A stretch of 64,000 nt of DNA from CALRQJ02 sp943370285 (GCA_943370285.1 CALRQJ020000001.1:423968-487967), one strand, 5' to 3'. Shown: positions 50,823 to 59,506, counted from the first letter of the stretch. Program-made: numbers and translations. Notes: a model not told the origin generated them from the letters alone.

Positions 50823-51374
50823 ATGGTTAGCTTACGCTGTAAGCTAATGGTCAAGAGTGAATTGGAAAAACTTGGCCTTCGCTACGGCACGGTTGATTTG
50901 GGCGAAGTAGAGGTAAAGGAAGACATAAGCCCCGAACAAATGGAAGCTTTGAGAATAGGTTTACAAATTTCGGGATTAGAATTAATGGATAATAAATTAG
51001 CCGTTTTAATTGCTACCATCAAAGAAATTATCATCGAAAGCATACATTATGCAGATGATTTACCTGATATCAATTTTTCGGATTACTTAAGCCGAGAATT
51101 AAAAGCAGATTATACCTATTTGGCATCCATTTTTTCTGAAGCCACCGGAACAACCATTGAGCATTACCTCATTGTACATAAAATTGAAAAGGTAAAGGAG
51201 TTGCTGATATACCAAGGACTCAGCCTCACAGAAATTTCTTATCGCCTCAAATACAGCAGTGTTGCCCATCTTTCTACACAATTCAAAAAAATTACGGGCC
51301 TCACACCTACTTTTTACAAAAAGATAAAACTGAAAAGACTTAAGAAAAAGGGAAAGCTAGGAAAGATGAAATAA
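50823..51374 (+). CDS. AraC-type regulator, copy 1 (small form)
   Basis: 183 residues. The C-terminal half is an AraC helix-turn-helix pair: YLASIFSEATGTTIEHYLIV (first HTH) and LSLTEISYRLKYSSVAHLST with QFKKITGLTPTFYKK (second HTH and family signature). The N-terminal 80 residues (MVSLRCKLMVKSELEKLGLR, then LDLGEVEVKEDISPEQ-like sequence) are not a cupin; they form a short alpha/beta sensor of a type common in Bacteroidota AraC proteins. It has a close paralogue at 51839 beyond one cupin gene. Ligand unknown. Position just after the sulfur operon suggests, but does not prove, a link. Confidence 0.85.
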   Translation: MVSLRCKLMVKSELEKLGLRYGTVDLGEVEVKEDISPEQMEALRIGLQISGLELMDNKLAVLIATIKEIIIESIHYADDLPDINFSDYLSRELKADYTYLASIFSEATGTTIEHYLIVHKIEKVKELLIYQGLSLTEISYRLKYSSVAHLSTQFKKITGLTPTFYKKIKLKRLKKKGKLGKMK

Positions 51375-51395
51375 TAAAACAGATAAGTGTAACAA

Positions 51396-51416
51396 TGCAC
51401 CAAAGTAATAGGTGCA
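51396..51416. promoter_or_regulatory. Inverted repeat TGCACC-N9-GGTGCA before the cupin gene
   Basis: Perfect 6-bp arms (51396-51401, 51411-51416) about 45 bp upstream of the cupin start. Possible operator for one of the flanking AraC proteins; no T-run follows, so not a terminator. Confidence 0.35.
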
Positions 51417-51458
51417 ACTTTACAAAAATTGGCTCTAAAACAAAGCAATCACAATAGC

Positions 51459-51800
51459 ATGGACACGAATGAAATCGAAAAATCGAAAGCTCATATTATT
51501 GTAGAAATAATTGAATACGTTCCAAATTCAGTTGTAATAAAGACTATCATCAAAAAAACAACCGGAAATGTAACCGCTATTTCGATTGATGCTGGGGAAG
51601 AATTAGCGGAAAAGATTAGCCCATTTGATATGTATATCCAAATCATTGATGGAATGGCAGAACTAACAATTGATAAACGAAATTTTTCATTAAAATTAGG
51701 AGAAGGTATAATTATACCGGCCCATTCTAGACACCACTTTACAGCAAACCAACAGTTTAAAATGATTTCTACCACTATTAAAAGTGGTTACGAAAATTAA
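51459..51800 (+). CDS. Cupin-domain protein
   Basis: 113 residues from ATG 51459; a TTG ten codons upstream also opens the frame. Single small beta-barrel with the cupin pattern: ISPFDMYIQIIDGMAELTID (first motif region), KLGEGIIIPAHSRHHFTANQ (second motif, G-x-x-x-I/P-x-x-x-x-H). Three histidine-rich positions in HSRHH could bind metal, though the first motif lacks the usual two His, so metal binding is uncertain. No enzyme function can be assigned. It lies between two paralogous AraC regulators, 38 bp before the second, which suggests a shared sensing or detoxifying job. Confidence 0.75.
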   Translation: MDTNEIEKSKAHIIVEIIEYVPNSVVIKTIIKKTTGNVTAISIDAGEELAEKISPFDMYIQIIDGMAELTIDKRNFSLKLGEGIIIPAHSRHHFTANQQFKMISTTIKSGYEN

Positions 51801-51838
51801 TTGAATAAAATTACGAAATGAAACTATACATAAGGTAT

Positions 51839-52381
51839 ATGGTATCTATTCGTTGTAAACTTGTTGTTAAAAACGAGTTAGATAAACTTGGCTTACATTA
51901 TGGCATTATTGAATTGGGTGAAGTAGATACGAAAGAAACACCTACAGCTGCGCAACTTAAAATACTTAAATCGGCATTAGCAAAATCTGGTTTAGAATTA
52001 ATGAACGACAAGAAAGCGATTGTGATTGAAAAAGTAAAAACGATAATTGTTGAAATGGTACACTATTCGGAAGAATTACCAAATACTAATTTTTCTAACT
52101 ATTTAAGTAAAAAATTGAATCGAAATTACACTTATTTGGCCAACCTATTTTCTGATGTAACCGGTACCACCATTGAACAATACATCATTGCACACAAAGT
52201 AGAAAAAGTAAAAGAGTTGTTATTATACGATGAATTAAATTTAAGTGAAATAGCAGCTAAATTGAACTACAGCAGTCTTGCTCATCTATCTAGCCAATTC
52301 AAAAAAACTACAGGACTTACGCCAACTTATTTCAAGCATTTAAAGCAGTACAAAAGAAGAATAATGCTAGAAAATATTTAA
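51839..52381 (+). CDS. AraC-type regulator, copy 2
   Basis: 180 residues from ATG 51839 (MVSIRCKLVVKNELDKLGLH), chosen because it aligns with the start of copy 1 (MVSLRCKLMVKSELEKLGLR); an ATG seven codons upstream is also possible. Same architecture: short alpha/beta N-terminal sensor (about 1-85) and AraC HTH pair (YLANLFSDVTGTTIEQYIIA; LSEIAAKLNYSSLAHLSSQF; KKTTGLTPTYFKHLK). Copies 1 and 2 share clear similarity along their whole length, so they arose by tandem duplication with the cupin gene between them. Which promoters they control is unknown. Confidence 0.85.
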   Translation: MVSIRCKLVVKNELDKLGLHYGIIELGEVDTKETPTAAQLKILKSALAKSGLELMNDKKAIVIEKVKTIIVEMVHYSEELPNTNFSNYLSKKLNRNYTYLANLFSDVTGTTIEQYIIAHKVEKVKELLLYDELNLSEIAAKLNYSSLAHLSSQFKKTTGLTPTYFKHLKQYKRRIMLENI

Positions 52382-52510
52382 TTATATATTCACTTAAACA
52401 GAATATCTCCTCGATAATCATCCCTATTTTTTGGGGCAGTCTGTGAATATTGATACATTAACAAGTCATTGTGTAACAGCACCGCAAAATTTATTTGCCA
52501 CCTTTGTGAT

Positions 52511-52526
52511 GTGAAAATCCTTTCAC
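52511..52526. promoter_or_regulatory. Inverted repeat GTGAAA-ATCC-TTTCAC upstream of the Ig-repeat lipoprotein
   Basis: Perfect 6-bp arms with a 4-bp centre, directly after CACCTTTG (52499-52506), a partial -7 box. It would lie at the start of the transcript, about 40 bp before the TTG start, and could be an operator or a 5'-end hairpin. Confidence 0.35.
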
Positions 52527-52563
52527 ACTTGTCCCGCCAGTTACGGGTAAAAAATCAACTACA

Positions 52564-55203
52564 TTGAAAAAATTAAAACTGATTGCAACCTTTGCAATCC
52601 TATCAGCAGCACTCATCTTGGGCTGTAAAAAAGAAAAGTACGTAGATACTCCCGGCGTTTGCCCTGTGGTTGTTAGTACTACACCAATTAATGGTGCCAC
52701 AAATGTGCCTTTTAATTCAAACATTACAGTAACTTTTAATGAAGAAATGAATGCAGAAAGCATTAACAATACTTCATTTACTGTAACAGCCGGAACTGCC
52801 ATTGCAGGTACCATTACGTATAGCGGCGTTACTGCTGTATTTACGCCATCGGCTGCGTTAGCAGCAAACACTACTTACTCTGGCAGAGTAACAACTAGTG
52901 TAAAAGACAAAGCAGGCAATGCTTTACAAGCAGATTATGTTTGGAGTTTTAGTACAGGTGCCATCATATCACCTACAGTAACTTCAACTGATCCTGCAAA
53001 TAATGCAACAACCGTTCCATTAAGTAAAATCATTACTGCCAAGTTTAGCATTCCGATGAATCCTACAACAATTAATGCAGCAACATTTACAGTAAAACAA
53101 GGCACAACAATTATTCCTGGTATTGTTTCTTATACAGATACATCAGCCATGTTTGTTCCTACAGGTTTATTTAATCCCGGTACTGTTTATACGGCAACGA
53201 TAACAACCGGAGCAAAGAATCTGGCAGGTACACCATTAGCTAATAATTATGTTTGGACGTTTACGACATTAAGTCCTACACCACCAACGGTAACTTCAAC
53301 TGACCCTGCAAATAATGCAACGAATGTTGTTTTGAACAAAGTATTGGCAGCCACTTTTAGTGTACCAATGGATGTTTTAACGATCAATACAGCATCATTT
53401 ACCGTAACTTATGGCACAACACCAACTGTAGTACCGGGTACAGTATTTTACTCAGGCACCACAGCTACATTTACACCATCAGTTAATTTACTTCCTAATA
53501 CACAATACACAGCTACTATTACAACGGCTGCAAAAAATACTGCCGGTACTGCTTTAGCTAGCAACTATGTTTGGAAGTTTACAACAGAAACACCAAATGC
53601 ACCAACAGTAATTGCAACTGACCCTTTGAATAATGCAACGGGTGTAACACTAAATAAAGTTGTTACTGCCACTTTTAGCACAGTGATGGATCCTATAACC
53701 ATCAATGGTTTAAGCTTCACGGTTATGAATGGTACTACTCCTGTTGCAGGTATTGTAACTTATACAGGTACAACTGCATCATTTACACCAACTACTAGTT
53801 TATTACCAAACACTGTTTACACTGCAACTATTAACACCATTGCACAAAACATGGCGGGTACAGCATTAGCAAGTAATTATGTTTGGACCTTTACAACCTT
53901 GGTACAAAATCCTCCAACTGTTATTGCAACAGATCCGCTAAACAATGCATCTGGTGTAACACTAAATAAAGTTGTTACTGCCACTTTTAGCACAGTGATG
54001 GATCCTGCAACAATTAATGGTTTAAGTTTCACAGTTAAAAATGGTACTAACTCGGTTGTGGGTGTAGTAACTTATACTGGCACAACTGCGTCGTTTACAC
54101 CAACTAGTAATTTATTACCAAACACAGTTTATACAGCTACCATAACAACAGCTGCTAAAAATATGGCTGGTACAGCATTAGCTAATAATTACGTTTGGAC
54201 ATTTACAACGTTAGTACAAACAGCTCCTTTAGTGATTTCGACCGATCCTACAAACAATGAAACCAATGTATTGGTAACAAAAGTTGTTAATGCCACATTC
54301 AACATGGCGATGGATCCACTTACACTTAATAGTTCAACATTCACCCTTAAAAAAGGTATTACAAGTATTGTTGGATTAGTGACATATAGTGGAACAACCA
54401 CATACTTTACTCCATTTGTAAGTCTCGAACCCAATACCGTATATACAGCTACAATTACCACAGGTGCAAAAAATATTGCAGGTGTACCTTTAGCTAATAA
54501 CTATACTTGGTCATTTACAACGAAGGCGAATTTAGGCGGACAAGCAATTGACTTAGGAACAGCAGCTAGGTTTGGTATTTTATCCGGTGTTGGAGTAAGC
54601 AATAATGCAGGCTTTAGTGAAATACGAAATTTGGATGTAGGTATTAGTCCGGGTGTTCGTTCTTCTGTAACAGGATTTCCTCCGGCCATCATCATTAATG
54701 GTGCAATATATGCTTCGGATGATATAGCTCCTCCGGGTGTTGCAGCCATGTTAAGTCAAGCCAAACAAGATTTAATGAATGCTTATTTAGCCGCAGAATC
54801 AGCTGTATCTCCGGCACCGGTAACAGTTTCAGGAGATCAAGGTGGTTTAACATTAGCTCCCGGTATTTATAAATCAACTTCTACATTAATGATTCAATCG
54901 GGTAACCTTACGCTTGATGCACAAGGTGATCCAAATGCAGTTTGGATTTTTCAAATCGCATCTGGCTTTACCACAGTTGGTGGTGCAGGTGGTAGTGTAA
55001 TTCTGATAGGTGGGGCACAAGCTAAAAATATATTTTGGCAAACCGGTAGCTCTGCCACTTTAGGAAACTTTACCAACTTCTATGGTAATATACTTGCATT
55101 AACCTCAATCACTATGGGTTCTGGTGCAACAGCTACAGGTAGAATGTTAGCTAGAAATGGTTCAGTAGTAATGACAAACACAAATTATATCAATAAGCCT
55201 TAA
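52564..55203 (+). CDS. Ig-repeat lipoprotein with C-terminal ice-binding-like (DUF3494) domain
   Basis: 879 residues. Starts at TTG (MKKLKLIATFAILSAALILG) with lipobox LILGC, predicting a lipoprotein. Residues about 35-655 are six Ig-like Big_5 repeats of about 103 residues, each opening with a form of (S/A)TDPxNNATxV and closing with NYVWxFTT. The last 220 residues are a DUF3494 beta-solenoid: AIDLGTAARFGILSGVGVSN, NLTLDAQGDPNAVWIFQIAS and NIFWQTGSSATLGNFTNFYG. DUF3494 includes ice-binding proteins, but most members in non-polar bacteria have no proven ice activity; adhesion is equally possible. It precedes an OmpA-family gene by 8 bp, so they are cotranscribed and may form a cell-surface unit. 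Confidence 0.88.
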   Translation: MKKLKLIATFAILSAALILGCKKEKYVDTPGVCPVVVSTTPINGATNVPFNSNITVTFNEEMNAESINNTSFTVTAGTAIAGTITYSGVTAVFTPSAALAANTTYSGRVTTSVKDKAGNALQADYVWSFSTGAIISPTVTSTDPANNATTVPLSKIITAKFSIPMNPTTINAATFTVKQGTTIIPGIVSYTDTSAMFVPTGLFNPGTVYTATITTGAKNLAGTPLANNYVWTFTTLSPTPPTVTSTDPANNATNVVLNKVLAATFSVPMDVLTINTASFTVTYGTTPTVVPGTVFYSGTTATFTPSVNLLPNTQYTATITTAAKNTAGTALASNYVWKFTTETPNAPTVIATDPLNNATGVTLNKVVTATFSTVMDPITINGLSFTVMNGTTPVAGIVTYTGTTASFTPTTSLLPNTVYTATINTIAQNMAGTALASNYVWTFTTLVQNPPTVIATDPLNNASGVTLNKVVTATFSTVMDPATINGLSFTVKNGTNSVVGVVTYTGTTASFTPTSNLLPNTVYTATITTAAKNMAGTALANNYVWTFTTLVQTAPLVISTDPTNNETNVLVTKVVNATFNMAMDPLTLNSSTFTLKKGITSIVGLVTYSGTTTYFTPFVSLEPNTVYTATITTGAKNIAGVPLANNYTWSFTTKANLGGQAIDLGTAARFGILSGVGVSNNAGFSEIRNLDVGISPGVRSSVTGFPPAIIINGAIYASDDIAPPGVAAMLSQAKQDLMNAYLAAESAVSPAPVTVSGDQGGLTLAPGIYKSTSTLMIQSGNLTLDAQGDPNAVWIFQIASGFTTVGGAGGSVILIGGAQAKNIFWQTGSSATLGNFTNFYGNILALTSITMGSGATATGRMLARNGSVVMTNTNYINKP
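52970..54525 (+). repeat. Tandem 312-bp Ig-like coding repeats
   Basis: Five of the six Ig units fall here with starts near 52970, 53281, 53599, 53911 and 54223. Units four and five are closest: a 54-bp run beginning at 53641 is identical to one at 53953, exactly 312 bp apart. This indicates recent duplication or gene conversion and potential for repeat-number change. Confidence 0.8.
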
Positions 55204-55211
55204 TTAAAAAT

Positions 55212-57284
55212 ATGACAAATAATATCAAACCTAAAAAGCAATCAGCGAAACGCTGGTTGCTTAATAACATCTCCTTTAAACTCCTATCTGCTTTAATATT
55301 AATTATTGCAATTCAGATGCCTACAGCTGCACAACAAAAAAAGTTTACTGCTCCTAGTTGGTGGTTTGGTGTAGCGGGTGGTGCAAATTTCAACTACTAT
55401 CAAGGTACAACACAACAGTTGAATCAGAACTTTAGACCACCTGTTGCATTTCATGATGGTGATGGTGCCGGTGTATTCGGTGCTGCATTAGTAGAATACC
55501 ATCTTCCAAAATCTGTATTTGGCTTTATGCTTCAAGCCGGTTACGATGATAGAACAGCAAAATTTGATCAAGTAATCAGTGCCTGTAATTGTCCTGCAGA
55601 CTTAGGAACAAAATTAGGTTACATCACTGTTGAACCTAGTTTACGTATTGCACCTTTCAAATCTAACTTTTACATTTTTGGTGGACCTCGATTTGCATTT
55701 AATGTAGAAAAGAATTTTAAATACAAATTAGGAATAAATCCAAACTTTCCGCAGCAGCCACCATCACCCGAAGTAAAGGGAGAGTTTAGCGAAACAAATT
55801 CAAATATCATTAGCATGCAAGCTGGTGCCGGTATAGATATTCCATTATCGAATGGCAGCAGACAAACACAATTTATGTTGTCTCCGTTTGTATCGTTTCA
55901 TCCTTATTTTGGTCAAAATCCACGCTCTACAGAAGATTGGAAAGTAACCACATTAAGAGTAGGTGCTGCTTTAAAATTTGGTAACGGAACTAGAATTGCA
56001 GCAACAGTAAAACCACCTGTGGTTGATGTGTTGCCTGTAAAACAACCCGACACTGTTGCAGTAGTTGTTGTACCTACACCTGATGTAGTATTTACGGTAA
56101 ATGCTCCTAAGAATATTCCAACTGAACGTAGAGTAAGAGAAGTATTTCCTTTAAGAAATTATGTATTCTTTGATTTAGGCTCCACAAAAATACCGGAGCG
56201 TTATGTATTACTTGAAAAAAATCAAGTGAAAGATTTTAAAGAAGATCAGTTAGAATTATTTCGCCCAAAGAATTTATCAGGCAGATCAGAAAGACAAATG
56301 ATTGTCTACTACAATGTTTTAAATATTCTAGGTGATAGAATGGGTAAAAACAAAAATGCTAACATCAACTTGGTAGGTTCATCAGAAAAAGGATCGGCTG
56401 ATGGTAAGCTTATGTCGGAAGAAGTAAAAAATTACTTAGTAACAATTTTTGGAATTAGCGCAAGCCGCATTACCACAGAAGGAAATACAAAACCTAATAT
56501 TCCATCTGAACAATCTGGTGGTACTAAAGATTTAGTGTCATTAAGAGAAGGTGACAGAAGAGTATCAATTGAAAGTGCTTCACCTGATTTATTAATGGAA
56601 TTTCAAATGGGACCAAACTCACCATTAAAACCTATTGAAATTGTTGGTGTACAAGATGCTCCTTTAGATAGCTATGTGTCCTTTAATAATGCAGGTGCGT
56701 CAAAAGCATTTACATCATGGAAAATGGAAATAAAAGACAATAAAGGTGTAGTGCAATATTTTGGACCGTATACACAAGAGTATGTTACCATTCCGGGTAA
56801 AACAATTTTAGGCACTAGACCTGAAGCAGATTTTACCATCAAAATGATTGGTAGAACAATGGATAATAAAATTGTAACAAAAGAAACAACTGCTCATATG
56901 GTTTTGTGGACACCATCTACACTACAAGAAGGCATGCGTTTCAGTGTTATCTATGAATTCAATGAATCAAAAGCAATTAGTATTTATGAAAAATATTTAA
57001 CTGAAATCGTAGCACCGAAAGTTGCTGATGGCGCCACTGTAATCATACATGGACATACAGATATCATTGGTGATAATGGTTACAACGAAAAGCTTTCTTT
57101 AGCCAGAGCCAATGATGTTAAAACCATTCTTAAAAACAGTTTGGCTAAATTGGGTAGAAATAATGTGAAGTATGAATTATATGGATTTGGTGAAGATGAG
57201 AATCTATCTCCTTTCGAGAATAATTTTCCGGAACAACGTTTTTACAATCGTACGGTGATTATAGATATCATTCCTGTAAAATAG
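55212..57284 (+). CDS. OmpA-family outer-membrane protein with two OmpA-like segments
   Basis: 690 residues. Signal/hydrophobic start (FKLLSALILIIAIQMPTAAQ after a basic leader), an N-terminal beta-barrel (about 45-260, SWWFGVAGGANFNYYQGTTQ to TTLRVGAALKFGNG), a linker, then a first OmpA-like region (about 315-460, NYVFFDLGSTKIPERY, GDRRVSIE) and a canonical C-terminal OmpA domain (about 570-690, ATVIIHGHTDIIGDNGYNEK, LSLARANDVKTIL, peptidoglycan-binding type). The first region lacks the HTD motif (INLVGSSEKGSADGKLM in its place) and looks degenerate. It follows the Ig/DUF3494 gene by 8 bp and is closed by a terminator; it could anchor that lipoprotein to the wall. Confidence 0.87.
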   Translation: MTNNIKPKKQSAKRWLLNNISFKLLSALILIIAIQMPTAAQQKKFTAPSWWFGVAGGANFNYYQGTTQQLNQNFRPPVAFHDGDGAGVFGAALVEYHLPKSVFGFMLQAGYDDRTAKFDQVISACNCPADLGTKLGYITVEPSLRIAPFKSNFYIFGGPRFAFNVEKNFKYKLGINPNFPQQPPSPEVKGEFSETNSNIISMQAGAGIDIPLSNGSRQTQFMLSPFVSFHPYFGQNPRSTEDWKVTTLRVGAALKFGNGTRIAATVKPPVVDVLPVKQPDTVAVVVVPTPDVVFTVNAPKNIPTERRVREVFPLRNYVFFDLGSTKIPERYVLLEKNQVKDFKEDQLELFRPKNLSGRSERQMIVYYNVLNILGDRMGKNKNANINLVGSSEKGSADGKLMSEEVKNYLVTIFGISASRITTEGNTKPNIPSEQSGGTKDLVSLREGDRRVSIESASPDLLMEFQMGPNSPLKPIEIVGVQDAPLDSYVSFNNAGASKAFTSWKMEIKDNKGVVQYFGPYTQEYVTIPGKTILGTRPEADFTIKMIGRTMDNKIVTKETTAHMVLWTPSTLQEGMRFSVIYEFNESKAISIYEKYLTEIVAPKVADGATVIIHGHTDIIGDNGYNEKLSLARANDVKTILKNSLAKLGRNNVKYELYGFGEDENLSPFENNFPEQRFYNRTVIIDIIPVK

Positions 57285-57313
57285 ATTAGCAGAAAAATAG
57301 GGTGATACAAATT

Positions 57314-57350
57314 AACAGCTGCCTAAGTGATTTAGGTGGCTGTTTTTTTT
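57314..57350 (+). terminator. Terminator after the OmpA-family gene
   Basis: AACAGC (57314-57319) plus GCCTAA pairs with TTAGG and GCTGTT (57339-57344), loop GTGA-T, followed by eight Ts to 57350. Confidence 0.8.
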
Positions 57351-57479
57351 GGCAAAAAAGAACATAGGAAACATACAATTAATGCTTGCAATTATGTAAG
57401 CGTTTTTTAAACTAGAATTTGACCTTTGTATAACAAAAGCAAATACTCACCGCTGACAAATCAGCATAAAATAAACACC

Positions 57480-57668
57480 ATGAACAAGACTGAATTTAAG
57501 GGCAATTGGAATGAACAAAAAGGCAAATTAAAACAACAATTTGCTACCCTTACAGATAATGATTTGCTGTTAGAAGAAGGAAAAGAAGATGAGTTGCTAG
57601 GTAAACTACAAATCAAACTTGGCAAATCAAAAGAAGAATTAGATGAATTGTTAGCCTCACTTAAATAG
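57480..57668 (+). CDS. CsbD-family stress protein
   Basis: 62 residues from the ATG at 57480; the open frame starts earlier but MNKTEFKGNWNEQKGKLKQQ is the classic CsbD opening (W-N-x-x-K-G-K-x-K). The rest is a hydrophilic four-helix-like sequence ending KSKEELDELLASLK. CsbD proteins are small, abundant, general-stress-induced proteins of unknown mechanism, controlled by sigma-B in Bacillus. It begins a run of small stress-type genes (lipoprotein, membrane peptides, YtxH, holin-like) after the OmpA terminator, so it probably has its own promoter. Confidence 0.9.
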   Translation: MNKTEFKGNWNEQKGKLKQQFATLTDNDLLLEEGKEDELLGKLQIKLGKSKEELDELLASLK

Positions 57669-57731
57669 GCTCACAAAAAACATCAAGCATACATATCAAC
57701 TAACCTTAACACAAAAATTAAAACAGTTAAC

Positions 57732-58199
57732 ATGACAAAACCAACATTAACAACACTAGTTGCCAGTATATTCATCGCTGGTCTATTGTTTACAGGATGC
57801 AAATCCACTGCTCAAAAAGAAAATGATGCAGAAGAGAAAGTAGCCGATGCAAAAGCAGATTTAAAAGACGCCCAGGACAATTCAGCTACCGCTGCTCAAA
57901 AGACAGCAACAGCCGAAGAATGGAAAATCTTTAAGTTAGAGACGGAGTTAAAAATTAAGAAAAACGAGTTGCAAATAGCAAATTTAAAAACCAGCATGAA
58001 TAAGCCCGGTAAAGCTATGGATGCTGCGTTTGCACAGCGAATTGCCAACCTAGAACAAAAGAATACCGATCTAAAGAACAGGGTAATCTTCTACGAAAAA
58101 AATAATACTGATTGGAATACATTCAAAAGCGAATTCAACCATGATATGGAAGAATTGAGTAGAGCATTTGGCAATCTAGTTACAAAAAATACAGATTAA
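57732..58199 (+). CDS. Coiled-coil lipoprotein of unknown function
   Basis: 155 residues with lipobox LLFTGC after a hydrophobic signal (TTLVASIFIAGLLF). The mature part is highly charged and heptad-like (AEEKVADAKADLKDAQDNSA, EWKIFKLETELKIKKNELQI, ANLEQKNTDLKNRVIFYEKN), so a long coiled coil is predicted. No family recognised beyond this; it recalls Lpp/SlyB-type spacer lipoproteins. Lies 63 bp after CsbD and is followed by a terminator. Confidence 0.78.
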   Translation: MTKPTLTTLVASIFIAGLLFTGCKSTAQKENDAEEKVADAKADLKDAQDNSATAAQKTATAEEWKIFKLETELKIKKNELQIANLKTSMNKPGKAMDAAFAQRIANLEQKNTDLKNRVIFYEKNNTDWNTFKSEFNHDMEELSRAFGNLVTKNTD

Positions 58200-58222
58200 C
58201 ACGTTGATTGGGGGTTATAATT

Positions 58223-58252
58223 AAGGCAGGCTTTTGTCTGCCTTTAATTTTT
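58223..58252 (+). terminator. Terminator after the coiled-coil lipoprotein gene
   Basis: AAGGCAG (58223-58229), loop GCTTTTGT, CTGCCTT (58238-58244), then TAATTTTT. Lies 23 bp after the stop. Confidence 0.75.
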
Positions 58253-58272
58253 ATACAAAACAATAGCTAACA

Positions 58273-58467
58273 ATGAATATTAAAAGAATTTTTGGAGCCA
58301 TACTCACAGTGCTGGGTATTGGAGGACTAATTTATACAGCCGTTTTATTTGCTAACTCTAACGGCGGAAATAGAGATATAAAAACGATGGTAATCTATGG
58401 TACACTCGGACTTATATTTTTCATTTCGGGCATTGGCTTAGTCAGAGCCACAAAAGATGAAGCATAA
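58273..58467 (+). CDS. Two-helix small membrane protein
   Basis: 64 residues with two hydrophobic helices (RIFGAILTVLGIGGLIYTAV and MVIYGTLGLIFFISGIGLV) joined by a short polar loop containing NSNGGNRD, both ends charged. No family recognised. It sits 20 bp after a terminator and before a lipoprotein gene in a run of small envelope genes, so an envelope-stress role is suggested by context only. Confidence 0.7.
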   Translation: MNIKRIFGAILTVLGIGGLIYTAVLFANSNGGNRDIKTMVIYGTLGLIFFISGIGLVRATKDEA

Positions 58468-58565
58468 AAAAAATATGTGGATTTTGACATTCACAGCATT
58501 AATTATGTAACACAACTACTATCAAAGTAGCTGAACTTTACATAGTAATAAACTAAAAAAACATC

Positions 58566-59009
58566 ATGACAATTTCATCCATCAACAAACAAAGTAATCG
58601 AATCATAAAAAGCGTATTATTTCTTTTTTTAGTATTTAGTGTAGCATCTTGTGCTAAAAAAATTCATTTTCAAACATCATCTGTCGTTCCTGCAGCAAAT
58701 GGCACTGTTAAAGTAAAAAGAGACGACAATAAAAACTATACGATTCAGATCAAACTACAAGATTTAGCAGAAGTTTCAAGGCTACAACAAGGCAAACAAG
58801 GTTATGTAGTTTGGTTAGTAACTGATAATGACGAAACAAAAAATATTGGCAGAATAACGAGTGATAAAAACTTTTTATCAAGAAAATTGAAAGCCAATTT
58901 TGAAACAGTCACAGCAGTAAAACCAAAAAAAGTATTTGTAACCGCTGAAGTAGATACCAATACTCAATATCCCGATACTCAAATTATTTTAACAACTGAT
59001 AACTTTTAA
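58566..59009 (+). CDS. Lipoprotein of unknown function
   Basis: 147 residues with lipobox SVASC after the hydrophobic signal VLFLFLVFSVASC. The mature part is a small beta-rich domain (GTVKVKRDDNKNYTIQIKLQ, QGYVVWLVTDNDETKNIGRI, KKVFVTAEVDTNTQYPDTQI) of about 120 residues that resembles a single anti-sigma-factor-like or immunoglobulin-like sandwich, but I cannot name it. It precedes the 51-residue membrane peptide by 10 bp. Confidence 0.72.
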   Translation: MTISSINKQSNRIIKSVLFLFLVFSVASCAKKIHFQTSSVVPAANGTVKVKRDDNKNYTIQIKLQDLAEVSRLQQGKQGYVVWLVTDNDETKNIGRITSDKNFLSRKLKANFETVTAVKPKKVFVTAEVDTNTQYPDTQIILTTDNF

Positions 59010-59019
59010 ACTTTTTTTT

Positions 59020-59175
59020 ATGGGAAACTTACTCTATTTAATAGCCGTAGTCTTAATCATTGCATGGGCAATTGGCTTTCTAGGTTATAACTCTGGCGGC
59101 ATTATTCACATACTACTTGTCATTGCCATCATTGCCATTCTATTAAGAATTATTCAAGGCAGAAAAATATTATAG
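59020..59175 (+). CDS. 51-residue lmo0937-like membrane peptide
   Basis: Reads MGNLLYLIAVVLIIAWAIGF, then LGYNSGGIIHILLVIAIIAI, ending LLRIIQGRKIL: two hydrophobic helices with a Gly/Asn turn. The pattern N-L-L-Y-x-I-A-V-x-L-I-x-x-W-x-I-G-F and the IIH-x-LLVIA second helix match the small lmo0937/DUF5670 membrane family seen in stress clusters. It is too short for an ordinary ORF cutoff; coding status is supported by the family match, its start 10 bp after the preceding stop, and its end 19 bp before the YtxH start. Confidence 0.8.
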   Translation: MGNLLYLIAVVLIIAWAIGFLGYNSGGIIHILLVIAIIAILLRIIQGRKIL

Positions 59176-59194
59176 ACAATTTAAAATAACAATT

Positions 59195-59473
59195 ATGAAT
59201 TCAGCAAAATTATTACTCGGCGTTTTAGCAGGAGTTGCAACAGGTGCAGTCTTAGGAATTTTATTTGCACCAGATAAAGGATGCAACACAAGAAAGAAAA
59301 TTCTAAACAAAGGCGAAGATTATGCCGATGCTTTGAAAGATAAATTTGACGGTATGCTAGACGCTATTGCTGACAAATTTGAAGATACAAAAGCTCAAGC
59401 TGAAGAGTGGGCTACAAAAGGCAAAACAAAATTCGACGAATTTAAACAAGAAGCAAAAGAAACAGTAGCTTAA
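59195..59473 (+). CDS. YtxH-domain protein
   Basis: 92 residues: Gly-rich N-terminal membrane helix (LLLGVLAGVATGAVLGILFA) then PDKGCNTRKKI, the YtxH signature, and a long amphipathic coiled coil (GEDYADALKDKFDGMLDAIA, EWATKGKTKFDEFKQEAKET). YtxH/GvpP-like proteins are general-stress membrane proteins of unclear function. Fits with CsbD, the lmo0937-like peptide and the holin-like gene in the same run. It ends 33 bp before the holin-like gene. Confidence 0.88.
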   Translation: MNSAKLLLGVLAGVATGAVLGILFAPDKGCNTRKKILNKGEDYADALKDKFDGMLDAIADKFEDTKAQAEEWATKGKTKFDEFKQEAKETVA

Positions 59474-59506
59474 TCTGCTATTGCCAACATCTTCCACCCC
59501 ATAACA

